NCBI GenBank assembly: GCA_030019395.1
Contig: JASEES010000008.1
Span: forward strand, 1 to 36,819
Direction of reading: 5' to 3'
Source: Methanolinea sp.
Lineage (GTDB): Archaea > Halobacteriota > Methanomicrobia > Methanomicrobiales > Methanospirillaceae
DNA length: 36,819 nt
The notes beneath the pieces were generated by a model, which saw nothing but the letters and a program-made list of their open reading frames with translations, was not told the origin of the DNA and searched no databases. Positions 24,653-33,122 of this stretch are shown one piece after another. Each line of letters starts with the position of its first letter. Positions within the stretch are counted from its first letter, which is position 1. The position numbers and the translations under genes are program-made.

Positions 24653-25878
24653 GGGGACTTTTTACATTTTTTCCGTTCTTCGACGCCGGGCACGCATGCA
24701 CCAGCGAATCATTTTTGGAGAGAAAAAACTGTTTGCAACCGGGAATTCAAAGGGGATATGTCCCCTTCTATTTCCTTTTTGCATGTGCTCTCCTTTTATT
24801 TCTGACAGTCTCTGCGACAGCGACTGTCGTCACCGATGACACGGGCGCAACGGTCACGATTGCATCGCCACCCCAGCGCATCGTCTCCCTCGCCCCGTCG
24901 AACACCGAGATTCTCTTTGCACTCGGGGTCGGAGACAGGGTCGTGGGGGTGACGGATTACTGCAATTATCCGCCGGAAGCCCTGGAAATACCGAAGGTCG
25001 GGGGATATAGCACGGTGAATGTCGAGAAGGTCATTGCGCTCCACCCGGACCTGGTCATTGCCGCCTACGGGAACGGCAAAGAACTGATCGAAAACCTTCG
25101 CTCATTCGGGATCCCCGTCATCTCCCTGCATCCCGCGAACCTCGACGACGTTCTCGACTCCATCGTCCTCGTCGGGACGGCCACGGGTGACGTGGAGAAC
25201 GCGACGACCCTTGCAGGCGAGCTCCGCCGGAGGATCCGTGCCGTGGAGATGGGGGCAGAGGGATCTGACTACCACCCCCGTGTCGCCCATATCATTTGGA
25301 GCGACCCCCTCTACGTCAGCGGCAACGGGACCTTCCAGGACGAACTCATCCGTCTCGCCGGGGGCAAGAATGCATTTTCCCATGTCGAGGGGTGGAAGAA
25401 TGTCGGGATCGAGGACTTCATAGCGGCCGACCCCGAGGTGCTCATCGTGAACAAGGGATCGGGGATGGGCGGCGGGGAAGATGCAATAGCCCGGTACTTC
25501 AGGGAGGAACCGCGGTTTGGAAGGGTTTCGGCTATCCGTAACCAACGGATTTTCCTCGTCGATTCCGACACGGTGGATCGGGCAGGTCCCCGGATCGTGG
25601 ACGCACTCGAGCAGTTTGCAACCGACATCCGGTCTGCGAAGGGTGGAGAAAGTGATCAGGGAGAGCGGGAATCGCACGGGAAGAAAATGCCGGGTTTTCA
25701 GGCACTGGCGGCAACTGCAGCGTGTGCAGTCGTCGTGGTATTTTCAGGGGGGAAAGCAAAGTTCCGTGACTTCTTTCCAAAAAAAGGGACAGATTCAACC
25801 TCCGGATCTGTGATGGTGTTTGTCCGGGACGGTGAAAAAGCAGGAAATTCCTTGGAAAAAACCGCGAAGGTGAAATGA
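24649..25878 (+). CDS. btuF: Corrinoid (cobalamin) ABC-transporter binding protein BtuF-like
   Basis: This 409-residue protein has an unusually long N-terminus before the signal core (YFLFACALLLFLTVSATAT near residue 50). The two-lobed helical-backbone fold follows, with PQRIVSLAPSNTEILFALG and DYCNYPPEALEIPKVGGY, typical of cobalamin and iron-siderophore binding proteins of the BtuF/FhuD class. A C-terminal PGF motif and helix (MPGFQALAATAACAVVVVF) suggest membrane anchoring, followed by 40 more residues. The corrinoid call rests on btuC/btuD and cbiZ nearby. The ATG at 24649 overlaps the pilin stop; a later start cannot be excluded. Confidence 0.8.
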   Translation: MRGLFTFFPFFDAGHACTSESFLERKNCLQPGIQRGYVPFYFLFACALLLFLTVSATATVVTDDTGATVTIASPPQRIVSLAPSNTEILFALGVGDRVVGVTDYCNYPPEALEIPKVGGYSTVNVEKVIALHPDLVIAAYGNGKELIENLRSFGIPVISLHPANLDDVLDSIVLVGTATGDVENATTLAGELRRRIRAVEMGAEGSDYHPRVAHIIWSDPLYVSGNGTFQDELIRLAGGKNAFSHVEGWKNVGIEDFIAADPEVLIVNKGSGMGGGEDAIARYFREEPRFGRVSAIRNQRIFLVDSDTVDRAGPRIVDALEQFATDIRSAKGGESDQGERESHGKKMPGFQALAATAACAVVVVFSGGKAKFRDFFPKKGTDSTSGSVMVFVRDGEKAGNSLEKTAKVK

Positions 25879-25879
25879 A

Positions 25880-26248
25880 ATGTCACGTTTTTATGGTTAC
25901 TCGCCGAAAGGCACCGTGAAGAGTGCCGTCGAATCGTTTGAATCGACAACGCAGGTAAGTGCCCCCGGAGGGGTCCTCCTCGGGACGGTCTATATTGACA
26001 TCCGCGAGGAGGAATGGGCGGTGGCGATGGCATTCGGGAGGACGAGGCACCCGACGATCCGGGGCCCGGAACCAACCTACGAAGTCCGGTATTCCTTCAG
26101 GCCACAGGGAGGAACCACGGTTGCGTTCCTCGACACGCGGAAGGGAGAGACTGTCCCGCTACCGGGAATGTCATTTTCCTCGGTCGATGAATTCGTCCTG
26201 TGGGCGATCGGAAAGGAGAGGGAACGATTGGGTGCAAAAGGGATTTAA
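25880..26248 (+). CDS. Unknown protein in the pilin-btuF operon
   Basis: This 122-residue soluble protein follows btuF after 1 base and has AAGGTGAA upstream. It is rich in charged and aromatic residues (MSRFYGYSPKGTVKSAVESFE, EEEWAVAMAFGRTRHPTIRG) with no membrane segment or known motif. Its place in the operon suggests a role in the same process, but nothing in the sequence shows it. A T-rich tract follows the stop. Confidence 0.6.
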   Translation: MSRFYGYSPKGTVKSAVESFESTTQVSAPGGVLLGTVYIDIREEEWAVAMAFGRTRHPTIRGPEPTYEVRYSFRPQGGTTVAFLDTRKGETVPLPGMSFSSVDEFVLWAIGKERERLGAKGI

Positions 26249-26555
26249 TTCCATTTTTCTTTTCGCATCATCACTCTTTGGAGAAGACTCTCCAATACCC
26301 TCGCCGGAGAGACAGTTGCAGGGGGACACTATCACTGGTTGCCCTTGCGTACCCATGGTTCATATAACATGGCGCCCGGATTGTCAGGATGAACTGGAAC
26401 GGGGAGACACGAATTTTTTGTATCACCGGAAATGTCTTTTCCGGGGCAGGATTTCATATCCGGGAGTCAGCCAGGCATTTTAGCAGGAATCAGGGTGCAA
26501 GCGACCCGGCGTCCCGTTTTCTCTCCCGGGTTACCGGAAAAAGTGGGGGATTATC
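26249..26555. other. Gene-free stretch between the btuF operon and a small minus-strand gene
   Basis: No supported gene in 307 bases. A pyrimidine-rich tract directly after the orf122 stop (TTCCATTTTTCTTTTC) is a likely terminator of the plus-strand operon. Confidence 0.5.
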
Positions 26556-26750
26556 TCATGCCTCGTACGCCACCAGGATTGCTCCGGATTCTTTTTCGAG
26601 GGACCGGATACGCGAGAGCTCCTGGGGCGAGAGTTTCTTGTACGCCGGTATCCTGTCATACGCGACAAGAATGACGCCGAGTTTCTTTTCAAGTGCTCTG
26701 ATCTCCTCGATCTGTTTCTCAGAGATTTTTGCGGGCCTGGGGCATTCCAT
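26556..26750 (-). CDS. Small protein with two copies of an LEKxxGxILVAY repeat
   Basis: This 64-residue protein is made of two similar halves: EIRALEKKLGVILVAYDR and RIRSLEKESGAILVAYEA, each preceded by a short helix (KISEKQIE, KLSPQEL). No known family is recognised. The halves suggest a folded pair of helix-strand units that could bind a ligand or form dimers. GGTGAT lies a few bases before the ATG. It is transcribed toward the btuF operon and away from the NAD-binding gene. Confidence 0.55.
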   Translation of the reverse strand: MECPRPAKISEKQIEEIRALEKKLGVILVAYDRIPAYKKLSPQELSRIRSLEKESGAILVAYEA

Positions 26751-26766
26751 TGGTTATCACCACAGG

Positions 26767-26781
26767 GTTATAGATTATAAC
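26767..26781 (-). promoter_or_regulatory. Short dyad upstream of the repeat protein
   Basis: GTTATA-GAT-TATAAC lies 17-31 bases before the start of the 64-residue protein, near where transcription would begin. It may bind a regulator. It is short and AT-rich, so chance is possible. Confidence 0.25.
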
Positions 26782-27031
26782 ATTCTTTTATATTTTATCT
26801 CAAATAGCATTGAAATATCACAATTTTTTTTGGATCGTGGAAATAGACCATGGGAAGGCAAGGCTCCCTTTTCCGGCAGGAACACCCATGCCTCCCCCGA
26901 AACCCACGTCGCGGCAGCTTGTTTTCCAAAGAACGATTTGATAAGGAGATCCTGTTTCTGCCTCTGATCTGCCTCAAAAAAGCATGGAAGCCTTTTTATT
27001 CCTGTTCAACCATGGACAAGTCCCGGCCACG

Positions 27032-27682
27032 TCAGGAATAGCCTGCTCCTGTGTCTTTTTCAAGGACCGTGAGAACCCCGTGGCACCTGCAGGCAGTCCC
27101 GACAACTATCTTTTCCCTGCTCGTATTCATGGCCAGGAGTACCTGCACATCACTTCCACGGAGGGCCCCCAGGCCTGGTGCGACCTGCAGGCTTTCGAGG
27201 ACTTGGGCTTCAGGCAGCAGTCTCTTCAATTCCGAGGAGAGCCGGATGGATCGTGGTTCTCCTGTGACGGGGCACGTGGGCGGCTCAGGGCAGTCAGGAA
27301 TGCACAACCACCCATTGTTTTGCGAAAGGTACACGGAACCCCCGTTCGTTCCCTGTATGAGATCCGGGGGAATTCTCGAAAGGAGGGGCTGGAGACCCGG
27401 GGGAGATTCCCGGACGCGATGCGCAACAGAGACCAGGCCTGCTGCCACGTGGACGGGAGCGGTCGGGAACACGCGCACTGGTCTGTATTGGATGAAAATA
27501 CGAAATGCCTCTTCGAGTCCCCCATGCACGAAGAAGGAGCCGTTGTCCATCTCCCGGATGATACCGATTGCCAGGCAGCCGGGATCAGGATCGACGATGA
27601 TACAGGGAATTCCCCTGGTGAAGAGGTAGCGAGCCGCCTTCGTGCCGTATCTTCCTCCACCCACCACCAGGTCCACCTGCAT
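27032..27682 (-). CDS. Rossmann-type NAD(P)-binding protein, unknown substrate
   Basis: The protein is 216 residues from the ATG at 27682. The N-terminus has the dinucleotide-binding motif VVGGGRYGTKAARYL followed by an acidic strand end VDPDP, as in TrkA-N or siroheme-type dehydrogenases. The rest (proline-rich middle, cysteine-containing CIPDCPEPPTCP, ending TACRCHGVLTVLEKD) has no clear match to me. It is divergent from btuC across only 54 bases and may be co-regulated. The role in cobamide uptake is unproven. Confidence 0.6.
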   Translation of the reverse strand: MQVDLVVGGGRYGTKAARYLFTRGIPCIIVDPDPGCLAIGIIREMDNGSFFVHGGLEEAFRIFIQYRPVRVFPTAPVHVAAGLVSVAHRVRESPPGLQPLLSRIPPDLIQGTNGGSVYLSQNNGWLCIPDCPEPPTCPVTGEPRSIRLSSELKRLLPEAQVLESLQVAPGLGALRGSDVQVLLAMNTSREKIVVGTACRCHGVLTVLEKDTGAGYS

Positions 27683-27699
27683 CACCACGGACTCTATAA

Positions 27700-27730
27700 A
27701 AAATTATTTTAGTTAAAACAAATTAATTTT
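27700..27730 (+). promoter_or_regulatory. Imperfect 31-bp dyad in the btuC promoter
   Basis: AAAATTATTTT on one side mirrors AAATTAATTTT on the other; 12 of 15 positions pair across the centre. It lies 7-37 bases upstream of the btuC ATG and covers its TATA region. It also lies upstream of the divergent NAD-binding gene, so a protein bound here could control both. Confidence 0.45.
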
Positions 27731-27736
27731 ATTCAT

Positions 27737-28690
27737 ATGTCGTGGCGCAGATCGGGAGTTATATTTCTTCTCCTCGCATGCCTGCTCGGTGCCAGCATCG
27801 TGATATGCACGCTCGTCGGCCCTGCAGGTGTCCCCCTCCTCTCCCTCGCCGGGGACGAGTCCGGAGCGACCATCCTCTACGGGGTACGCCTGCCCCGGGT
27901 AATCTCCGCTGTTCTCGTCGGTGCCGGCCTTGCGGCTGCCGGTGTCGTCATGCAGGGCCTTTTCCGGAACTCCATGGCAGATCCCTACCTTCTCGGTACA
28001 TCGGCCGGGGGTGCCCTCGGAGCCGCAACCGCCATCGTCCTGCTCGGAGGCGCCTTCTCCATGCCCCTCGCATTCGCAGGGTGCATCGGGGCGGCATTTC
28101 TCGTTTATGGCATTTCACGGCGGGCAGGGCGCGTGCCCGTCGAGCAGCTCCTGCTCACGGGGATCGCGGTCTCGATGTTCCTTTCTGCGGTCCTTTCGTT
28201 TCTCATGTACATATCGGGAGAAAGTCTCCACCAGATTTTCCTCTGGCTGATGGGCGGGTTCTGGACGGCATCCTGGCAGGATGCCTGGACGGGCCTCCTG
28301 GTCCTCCCTGCGGCTGTACCCCTCCTCCTGCTTGCGCGGGAACAGGACATTCTCTCGCTCGGTGAGGAAGATGCCCTCTCACTCGGTGTGGACATCGAGC
28401 TTCTCAAGAAATGTCTCCTCGTCATCAGTTCCTTCGTGACTGCTGTTGCCGTCTCCATCGCGGGGAGCATCGGTTTCATCGGGCTGATAACTCCCCACAT
28501 CATGCGCCTCTGGGTCGGTCCGGGTCACCGTATACTCCTCCCGTCGTCCATGATGGCAGGCGGGATCCTGCTCGTCCTCTCCGATACCCTTGCCCGGACT
28601 GCAGGAAACGAGGTACCCGTCGGGGTGGTGACGGCATTCTTCGGAGCCCCGTTTTTTGTCTTTCTCCTTCGCAGGAGGTATGCATCGTGA
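27737..28690 (+). CDS. btuC: Corrinoid ABC-transporter permease BtuC
   Basis: This 317-residue polytopic membrane protein of the FecCD/BtuC family has about ten helices. Typical segments are LPRVISAVLVGAGLAAAGVVMQGLFRNSMADPYLLG and, near the end, GLITPHIMRLWVGPGHR. The coupling region that contacts BtuD is present. It overlaps btuD by 4 bases (GTGA). The substrate is inferred from the corrinoid genes around it; iron-siderophore permeases are close relatives. Confidence 0.87.
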   Translation: MSWRRSGVIFLLLACLLGASIVICTLVGPAGVPLLSLAGDESGATILYGVRLPRVISAVLVGAGLAAAGVVMQGLFRNSMADPYLLGTSAGGALGAATAIVLLGGAFSMPLAFAGCIGAAFLVYGISRRAGRVPVEQLLLTGIAVSMFLSAVLSFLMYISGESLHQIFLWLMGGFWTASWQDAWTGLLVLPAAVPLLLLAREQDILSLGEEDALSLGVDIELLKKCLLVISSFVTAVAVSIAGSIGFIGLITPHIMRLWVGPGHRILLPSSMMAGGILLVLSDTLARTAGNEVPVGVVTAFFGAPFFVFLLRRRYAS

Positions 28691-29940
28691 TAGACGTCTC
28701 GGGAGTCGAGCTCGGTTACGGGGCGCAGGTGGTCCTGTCAGAAGTGTCTTTCCGATCGGGGAAGGGGGAATTCCTCGGCATCGTCGGTCCCAACGGCTCG
28801 GGAAAGACCACGCTCCTCAAGGCGATAGCGCGCCTCCTTATGCCCTCGCACGGCGTCATCCTGCTCGACGGAAAGGAGATAGGGGCGTTTTCGGCCATCG
28901 GTCTGTCACGACTGGTAGGACTGGTTCCCCAGGCATCATCACCCGGCTTCGATTACTCCGTGCGGGACGTCGTGATGATGGGGCGCTATCCCCACATCGG
29001 GATGTTCGGGGGGGAGACTCCTGCCGACCGCGATGCTGCGAAGAAGGCCATGGATGTGACCGGCATTGCCCAGCTCGCAGAAAGGTCGGTCCGGGAGATC
29101 TCCGGGGGCGAGCTCCAGCGGGTCATCATCGCGCGGGCGCTTGCCCAGGAACCCGAGGTGCTCCTCCTCGACGAGGCGACTGCCCACCTCGACCTCGGGC
29201 ACCAGGTCAGCATTCTCCAGATGATCAGGGATCTTTCGCGCCGGGTTGCTGTTATCGGGGTTTTCCACGACCTCAACCATGCGGCATACTTCTGCGACCG
29301 CATTATCCTCATCCATGACCACAGGATCCTCGCAATGGGGGACCCGGCAGGGGTGTTGACAGAGGAGAACATCGCCAGGGTGTTCGGGGTCAGGGCGATA
29401 GTCCGGATGAACCCGCTGTCAGGTCGCCTGGTCATTTCTCCCGTGCTTCATCCTTCATGCGAAGCAGTGAAGGATTCGCGTGTTCACGTCATCTGCGGCG
29501 GTGGCGAGGGTGCAGGGATACTCGTTGCACTCCGCGACGGGGGATACCGGGTTACGGCAGGGGTGCTTTCCCTCAATGACAGCGATTACCTCGCGGCAGA
29601 GGCACTTGGGATACCATGTCTCACCGAACCACCTTTCTGTCCCATTTCAGAAGGGTCCCGACGGGACCTCGAGATGCTCGCGCGAGACGCGGACGCAATC
29701 GTCGTTACGCGCGGCCCGTGGGGAGCAGGGAACATCGAGAACCTGCGCGTTCTTTCGGCCCTGGACGCTGGCACCATCGTGATTATGGGTATTGCGTCAT
29801 GGGACGGCATGAATTGGGATTACACCGGCGGGGAGGCAGAAAGGATCCTTTGTTCGCTGAGAGAGAAAGGGGCCCGTGTTACTGATGATGTTCCTGCAGC
29901 CCTTGCTGCAGTCAGGGAGATTACGGGGGAAAAGAAATGA
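28687..29940 (+). CDS. btuD: Corrinoid ABC-transporter ATPase BtuD with C-terminal extra domain
   Basis: The protein is 417 residues from the GTG at 28687, which overlaps the btuC stop. ABC motifs are complete: Walker A GPNGSGKTT (34-42), Q-loop Q82, signature SGGEL (about 139), Walker B LLLDEAT (159-165) and H-loop His 194. After residue 265 comes an added domain of about 150 residues beginning VHVICGGGEGAGILVAL, with ITRGPWG-like and MGIASWDG segments. Such long BtuD proteins are known in halophiles and methanogens, but the extra domain's function is not known to me. It is followed by a TIM-barrel gene that overlaps by ATGA. Confidence 0.88.
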   Translation: MIDVSGVELGYGAQVVLSEVSFRSGKGEFLGIVGPNGSGKTTLLKAIARLLMPSHGVILLDGKEIGAFSAIGLSRLVGLVPQASSPGFDYSVRDVVMMGRYPHIGMFGGETPADRDAAKKAMDVTGIAQLAERSVREISGGELQRVIIARALAQEPEVLLLDEATAHLDLGHQVSILQMIRDLSRRVAVIGVFHDLNHAAYFCDRIILIHDHRILAMGDPAGVLTEENIARVFGVRAIVRMNPLSGRLVISPVLHPSCEAVKDSRVHVICGGGEGAGILVALRDGGYRVTAGVLSLNDSDYLAAEALGIPCLTEPPFCPISEGSRRDLEMLARDADAIVVTRGPWGAGNIENLRVLSALDAGTIVIMGIASWDGMNWDYTGGEAERILCSLREKGARVTDDVPAALAAVREITGEKK

Positions 29941-30782
29941 GGGAGCCCGGCTGTTCCACCTGGTGCTTTTTTGACCGGGGCCTCCCCGCGGCCATCGAAG
30001 AACTCTGTGCCCGGACGAATACGATCGAGATATTTGCGGATGCAGCCCACGATATCCTCGGCAGGAATCCGCTGCCCGTGCCGGATGACGATATCACTCT
30101 CTCCGTCCATGCCCCGACAGCTGATATCAATATCGCGAGCTGCCGCGAGACGGTCCGGAATGCATCCATCGGTCTCATCGCCGGGGTGTGCCAGCGGGCA
30201 GCAGAGATGGGGGCATCGCACGTCGTCGTCCACCCGGGTTTTTCTCCGTGGCCCGAACAGGAGCAGGATTCATTCTCAGCGCTCCTCCGTTCACTCGACG
30301 ATCTCGCCCGCATTCAGGAGCAAACGGGCATGGACGTAGCCGTCGAAAATATGGGAAGCTGGGAGATGTGCCACTTCCGGGACCCCGGGCTTCTCCCCGA
30401 ACTTTCCGGGAGGGGGCTCTCGTTCTGCCTCGACGTGGGACATGCTTTCCTGAACGGAGTCCTGGACGACTTCCTCTCCCGTGGGTCACCCTGCGCCGTC
30501 CACATCCATGACAACCGGGGAAAGACCGACGACCACCTCGCGCCGGGAATGGGGAGCATTGATTTCCCGTGGATTTTCCGGCACCTTTCACGGAGAATAC
30601 CGTGGATCCTCGAAGTCACGGACCGTACAATGGTTGACCGCGGGCTGCTCGCTCTCGCGAATCCTGGTGCCATGAACGGGCAGGGGATTGAGAACAACGA
30701 AGACAATCCTTGTCACTCTCCAGTTCCCCGGGAAAGCAGGGAAGTACCTCCCAAGTTTTCATGTATCTATAAACAAAAATGA
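29937..30782 (+). CDS. Xylose isomerase-like TIM-barrel protein (AP endonuclease 2 superfamily)
   Basis: This 281-residue protein has the sugar phosphate isomerase/epimerase or endonuclease IV-type barrel. Likely metal ligands occur in HAP, VVHPGF, VENMG (Glu), CLDVGH (Asp, His) and HIHDN (His). It overlaps btuD by ATGA, so it belongs to the corrinoid operon. It could act on a sugar or sugar phosphate, for example from the nucleotide loop of imported cobamides, but the sequence does not show the substrate. The C-terminal 35 residues look disordered. Confidence 0.72.
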   Translation: MREPGCSTWCFFDRGLPAAIEELCARTNTIEIFADAAHDILGRNPLPVPDDDITLSVHAPTADINIASCRETVRNASIGLIAGVCQRAAEMGASHVVVHPGFSPWPEQEQDSFSALLRSLDDLARIQEQTGMDVAVENMGSWEMCHFRDPGLLPELSGRGLSFCLDVGHAFLNGVLDDFLSRGSPCAVHIHDNRGKTDDHLAPGMGSIDFPWIFRHLSRRIPWILEVTDRTMVDRGLLALANPGAMNGQGIENNEDNPCHSPVPRESREVPPKFSCIYKQK

Positions 30783-30842
30783 AATAAAAGTATGATATTA
30801 TACGATAGATAACAGATCTATTGTCATTCATTAGGATGGATT

Positions 30843-33122
30843 ATGATCATATCTTGCCGGAAATCTGAGAGAAAGGGAAAAAACGAGATAACGGCATATC
30901 ATTATCATTTGAAAGTGTTGTTTTTACTTTTTTTATTGTTGTTTGTTATTCCGGCTGCCCTTGCAGCAAACGGGGCCGAAGACCTGGACAGGGAAGGGAT
31001 TGCCGCACTCAATGCCGGTCATTATCAGGCAGCACTGGAGACTTTTGACAGGGCAATTGCTGCAGATCCCGGTTACCTTCCCGCACGGATAAACCGCGGT
31101 ATGGCACTCCTCTCCCTCGGCCGTGCAGGCGAGGCTCTCCTGGCGTTCGAGGTTGTCCTTGACCGGGACCCCGCGAACGTCCCTGCCTGGATATACCGGG
31201 GAGATGCCCTCGTGGCACTGGGAAGAAACGGGGAGGCAGCCGAATCGTACAGGACTGCAGAACGGCTGGAACCAGGAAATCCGGTGGTAGCGGAAAGGCT
31301 GAAGAAGGTTTCCGGTACAATACCGGAATTTCCATTGCCTTTTTCGGGGGGGATCCTGGTTCTTCTTGCGGGAGCGGGCATTGTGACCACCGGTGTCCTC
31401 GCCCTCCTCATAACAAGGAGAAGGAAGGAAAAGCTAACAATCTATCCTTCAGAGAGCGAGAAAAAGGGAGACTATAAGAGACGCCGTCTGGATTTTTTCT
31501 TCCGAATGCGGCAAGCGGTCACGGGGGGCAGCAATACATTGCCCTCCGATCATGTCCCGGTGGAAAAGTCCAAAAAACCATCGTCTTTATCCCGGGCAGG
31601 GGGGACCCTGCCGAAACTCGGAACACTGTTTTCACGGAAAGAAAAAGGGGAATCAGGATTGAGCCCATTCCCTGCAGGCGCAGGGGATCCATTCTCCCCC
31701 GGGCCACTGGTGATGGAAGGAAATGTCGATTCCGTTGGGAAAGCAGGCCTGCCGGACAATGATCCCGTTGATGGGAACCAGGTCATCGCTGGTTTTGACA
31801 GTGTCCTTGCCAATAGCGGAGTCGATGCATCGGGGCTCAAGGGCATCTCCCTGTATGCCATGGGCAGGTATGCCGAGGCCCTCGAGGCCCTCCGGAGAGA
31901 GCGGCAGGACCCCCATGCATACCCGGGTGTCATCCCTCTCGAGGCAGCCGTCCTCCTGAAGATGGACCGGCCGGACGATGCTCTCGCTCTCTGCGAGGAA
32001 GCAATACGTAACAACCAGGGGACATTCGAGACGTTCAGGGTCCAGGCGGAAATACTGGAGAGGCTGGGAAGGTTCGAGGAGGCCATCCGTGCCTGCGACG
32101 AAGCCCTGTCGCGAAACCCGCACTCGGTCGATGTCTGGTCCCTCCGGGCTCGGGCTCTCCATGCCCTCCATAGGGACCATGAAGCCCTCCAGGCCTGCGA
32201 GAGGGCTCTGGGAATGGATCCCTTTTCCCCCGAGCTTATCCGGCAGAAATCGCAGATACTTGCAACGATCGGGAGGAACGACGAAGCCATCGCGCTTCTC
32301 GAGAGCGGGATAGAGAAAAACCCCCGCGAGACGGGGCTCCTCCTGGAAAAGGCACGGATCCTGTTTCTTTCAGGACGTCCCAAAGATGCTGTCGGAGTGG
32401 TGGACTCTGCACTCGCAATTTCTCCCGGCGATCACCTCGCATGGAGGGAACTTGCAACCATTCTCCACGCAATGGGAGAATACCCCGAGGAGGCAGCGGC
32501 ATGGGAAAGGGCGTCAGCCCTTTCCCCGGGAAATACCGGTTACCTCGTATCCTGGGCAAATGCCCTCCGGGATGCAGGGGAGACCCTGCCGGCGATCAGG
32601 GTTTACTTAAAGGCGGTGGAGAAGTCCCCGCACGATGCAGGCATCTGGAAATCCCTTGGGAAGTGCCTCTATTCTGCAGCCAGGTACGAGGACGCGGCAA
32701 AGGCTTTCGGGTTTGTCACGGGGGCGTCCCCCGGTGATGGAGAAGCATGGAAATGCCTGGGATGGGCCTTCCTCAGGGCGGGCATGCAGGAACAGGCTGT
32801 GAGTGCCCTGAGACGGGCGCAATCCCTTTTACCCTCTGACGGAGAAGTCCGGAAAGGACTCCGGCTGGCAGAGGCAGCCATTGCCGTTCCGGTTGGGGAA
32901 GAGCAAGGGCTTTCACCTGCAGAAAAACCATCGGGTAACCAGAAACCGGGAGGAGACCAGGTGAACATCACCGGTTCTTTTCCGCCGGGTGACAGGGAGA
33001 GCAGAGAAACATCTCTCCAACGCCCGGAATCGCCCGGCAGTTTGTCGCAATCCGGGCATTCCGCGCCATTTCCTCCGTCAAAAGGCACCTTGCGCGTGAA
33101 GATGGGAGGCGATAAACCATGA
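30843..33122 (+). CDS. Large membrane TPR protein at the head of the pilus operon
   Basis: This 759-residue protein has a signal-like hydrophobic segment (23-41), about three TPR units outside (43-155), and a membrane helix (167-190, GGILVLLAGAGIVTTGVLALLI) followed by TRRRKEK, which marks the inside face. A low-complexity linker (205-300) leads to roughly ten TPR units in the cytoplasm (330-685), then a disordered tail. It could bring pilus parts together across the membrane. It overlaps the downstream TadA-like gene by ATGA. The exact start is uncertain, since no strong ribosome site is seen. Confidence 0.75.
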   Translation: MIISCRKSERKGKNEITAYHYHLKVLFLLFLLLFVIPAALAANGAEDLDREGIAALNAGHYQAALETFDRAIAADPGYLPARINRGMALLSLGRAGEALLAFEVVLDRDPANVPAWIYRGDALVALGRNGEAAESYRTAERLEPGNPVVAERLKKVSGTIPEFPLPFSGGILVLLAGAGIVTTGVLALLITRRRKEKLTIYPSESEKKGDYKRRRLDFFFRMRQAVTGGSNTLPSDHVPVEKSKKPSSLSRAGGTLPKLGTLFSRKEKGESGLSPFPAGAGDPFSPGPLVMEGNVDSVGKAGLPDNDPVDGNQVIAGFDSVLANSGVDASGLKGISLYAMGRYAEALEALRRERQDPHAYPGVIPLEAAVLLKMDRPDDALALCEEAIRNNQGTFETFRVQAEILERLGRFEEAIRACDEALSRNPHSVDVWSLRARALHALHRDHEALQACERALGMDPFSPELIRQKSQILATIGRNDEAIALLESGIEKNPRETGLLLEKARILFLSGRPKDAVGVVDSALAISPGDHLAWRELATILHAMGEYPEEAAAWERASALSPGNTGYLVSWANALRDAGETLPAIRVYLKAVEKSPHDAGIWKSLGKCLYSAARYEDAAKAFGFVTGASPGDGEAWKCLGWAFLRAGMQEQAVSALRRAQSLLPSDGEVRKGLRLAEAAIAVPVGEEQGLSPAEKPSGNQKPGGDQVNITGSFPPGDRESRETSLQRPESPGSLSQSGHSAPFPPSKGTLRVKMGGDKP

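Noticed and set aside
26389-26967. 192-residue plus-strand open frame
   Set aside because: It crosses the better-supported 64-residue minus-strand gene and an AT-rich promoter, and has no ribosome site or family match.
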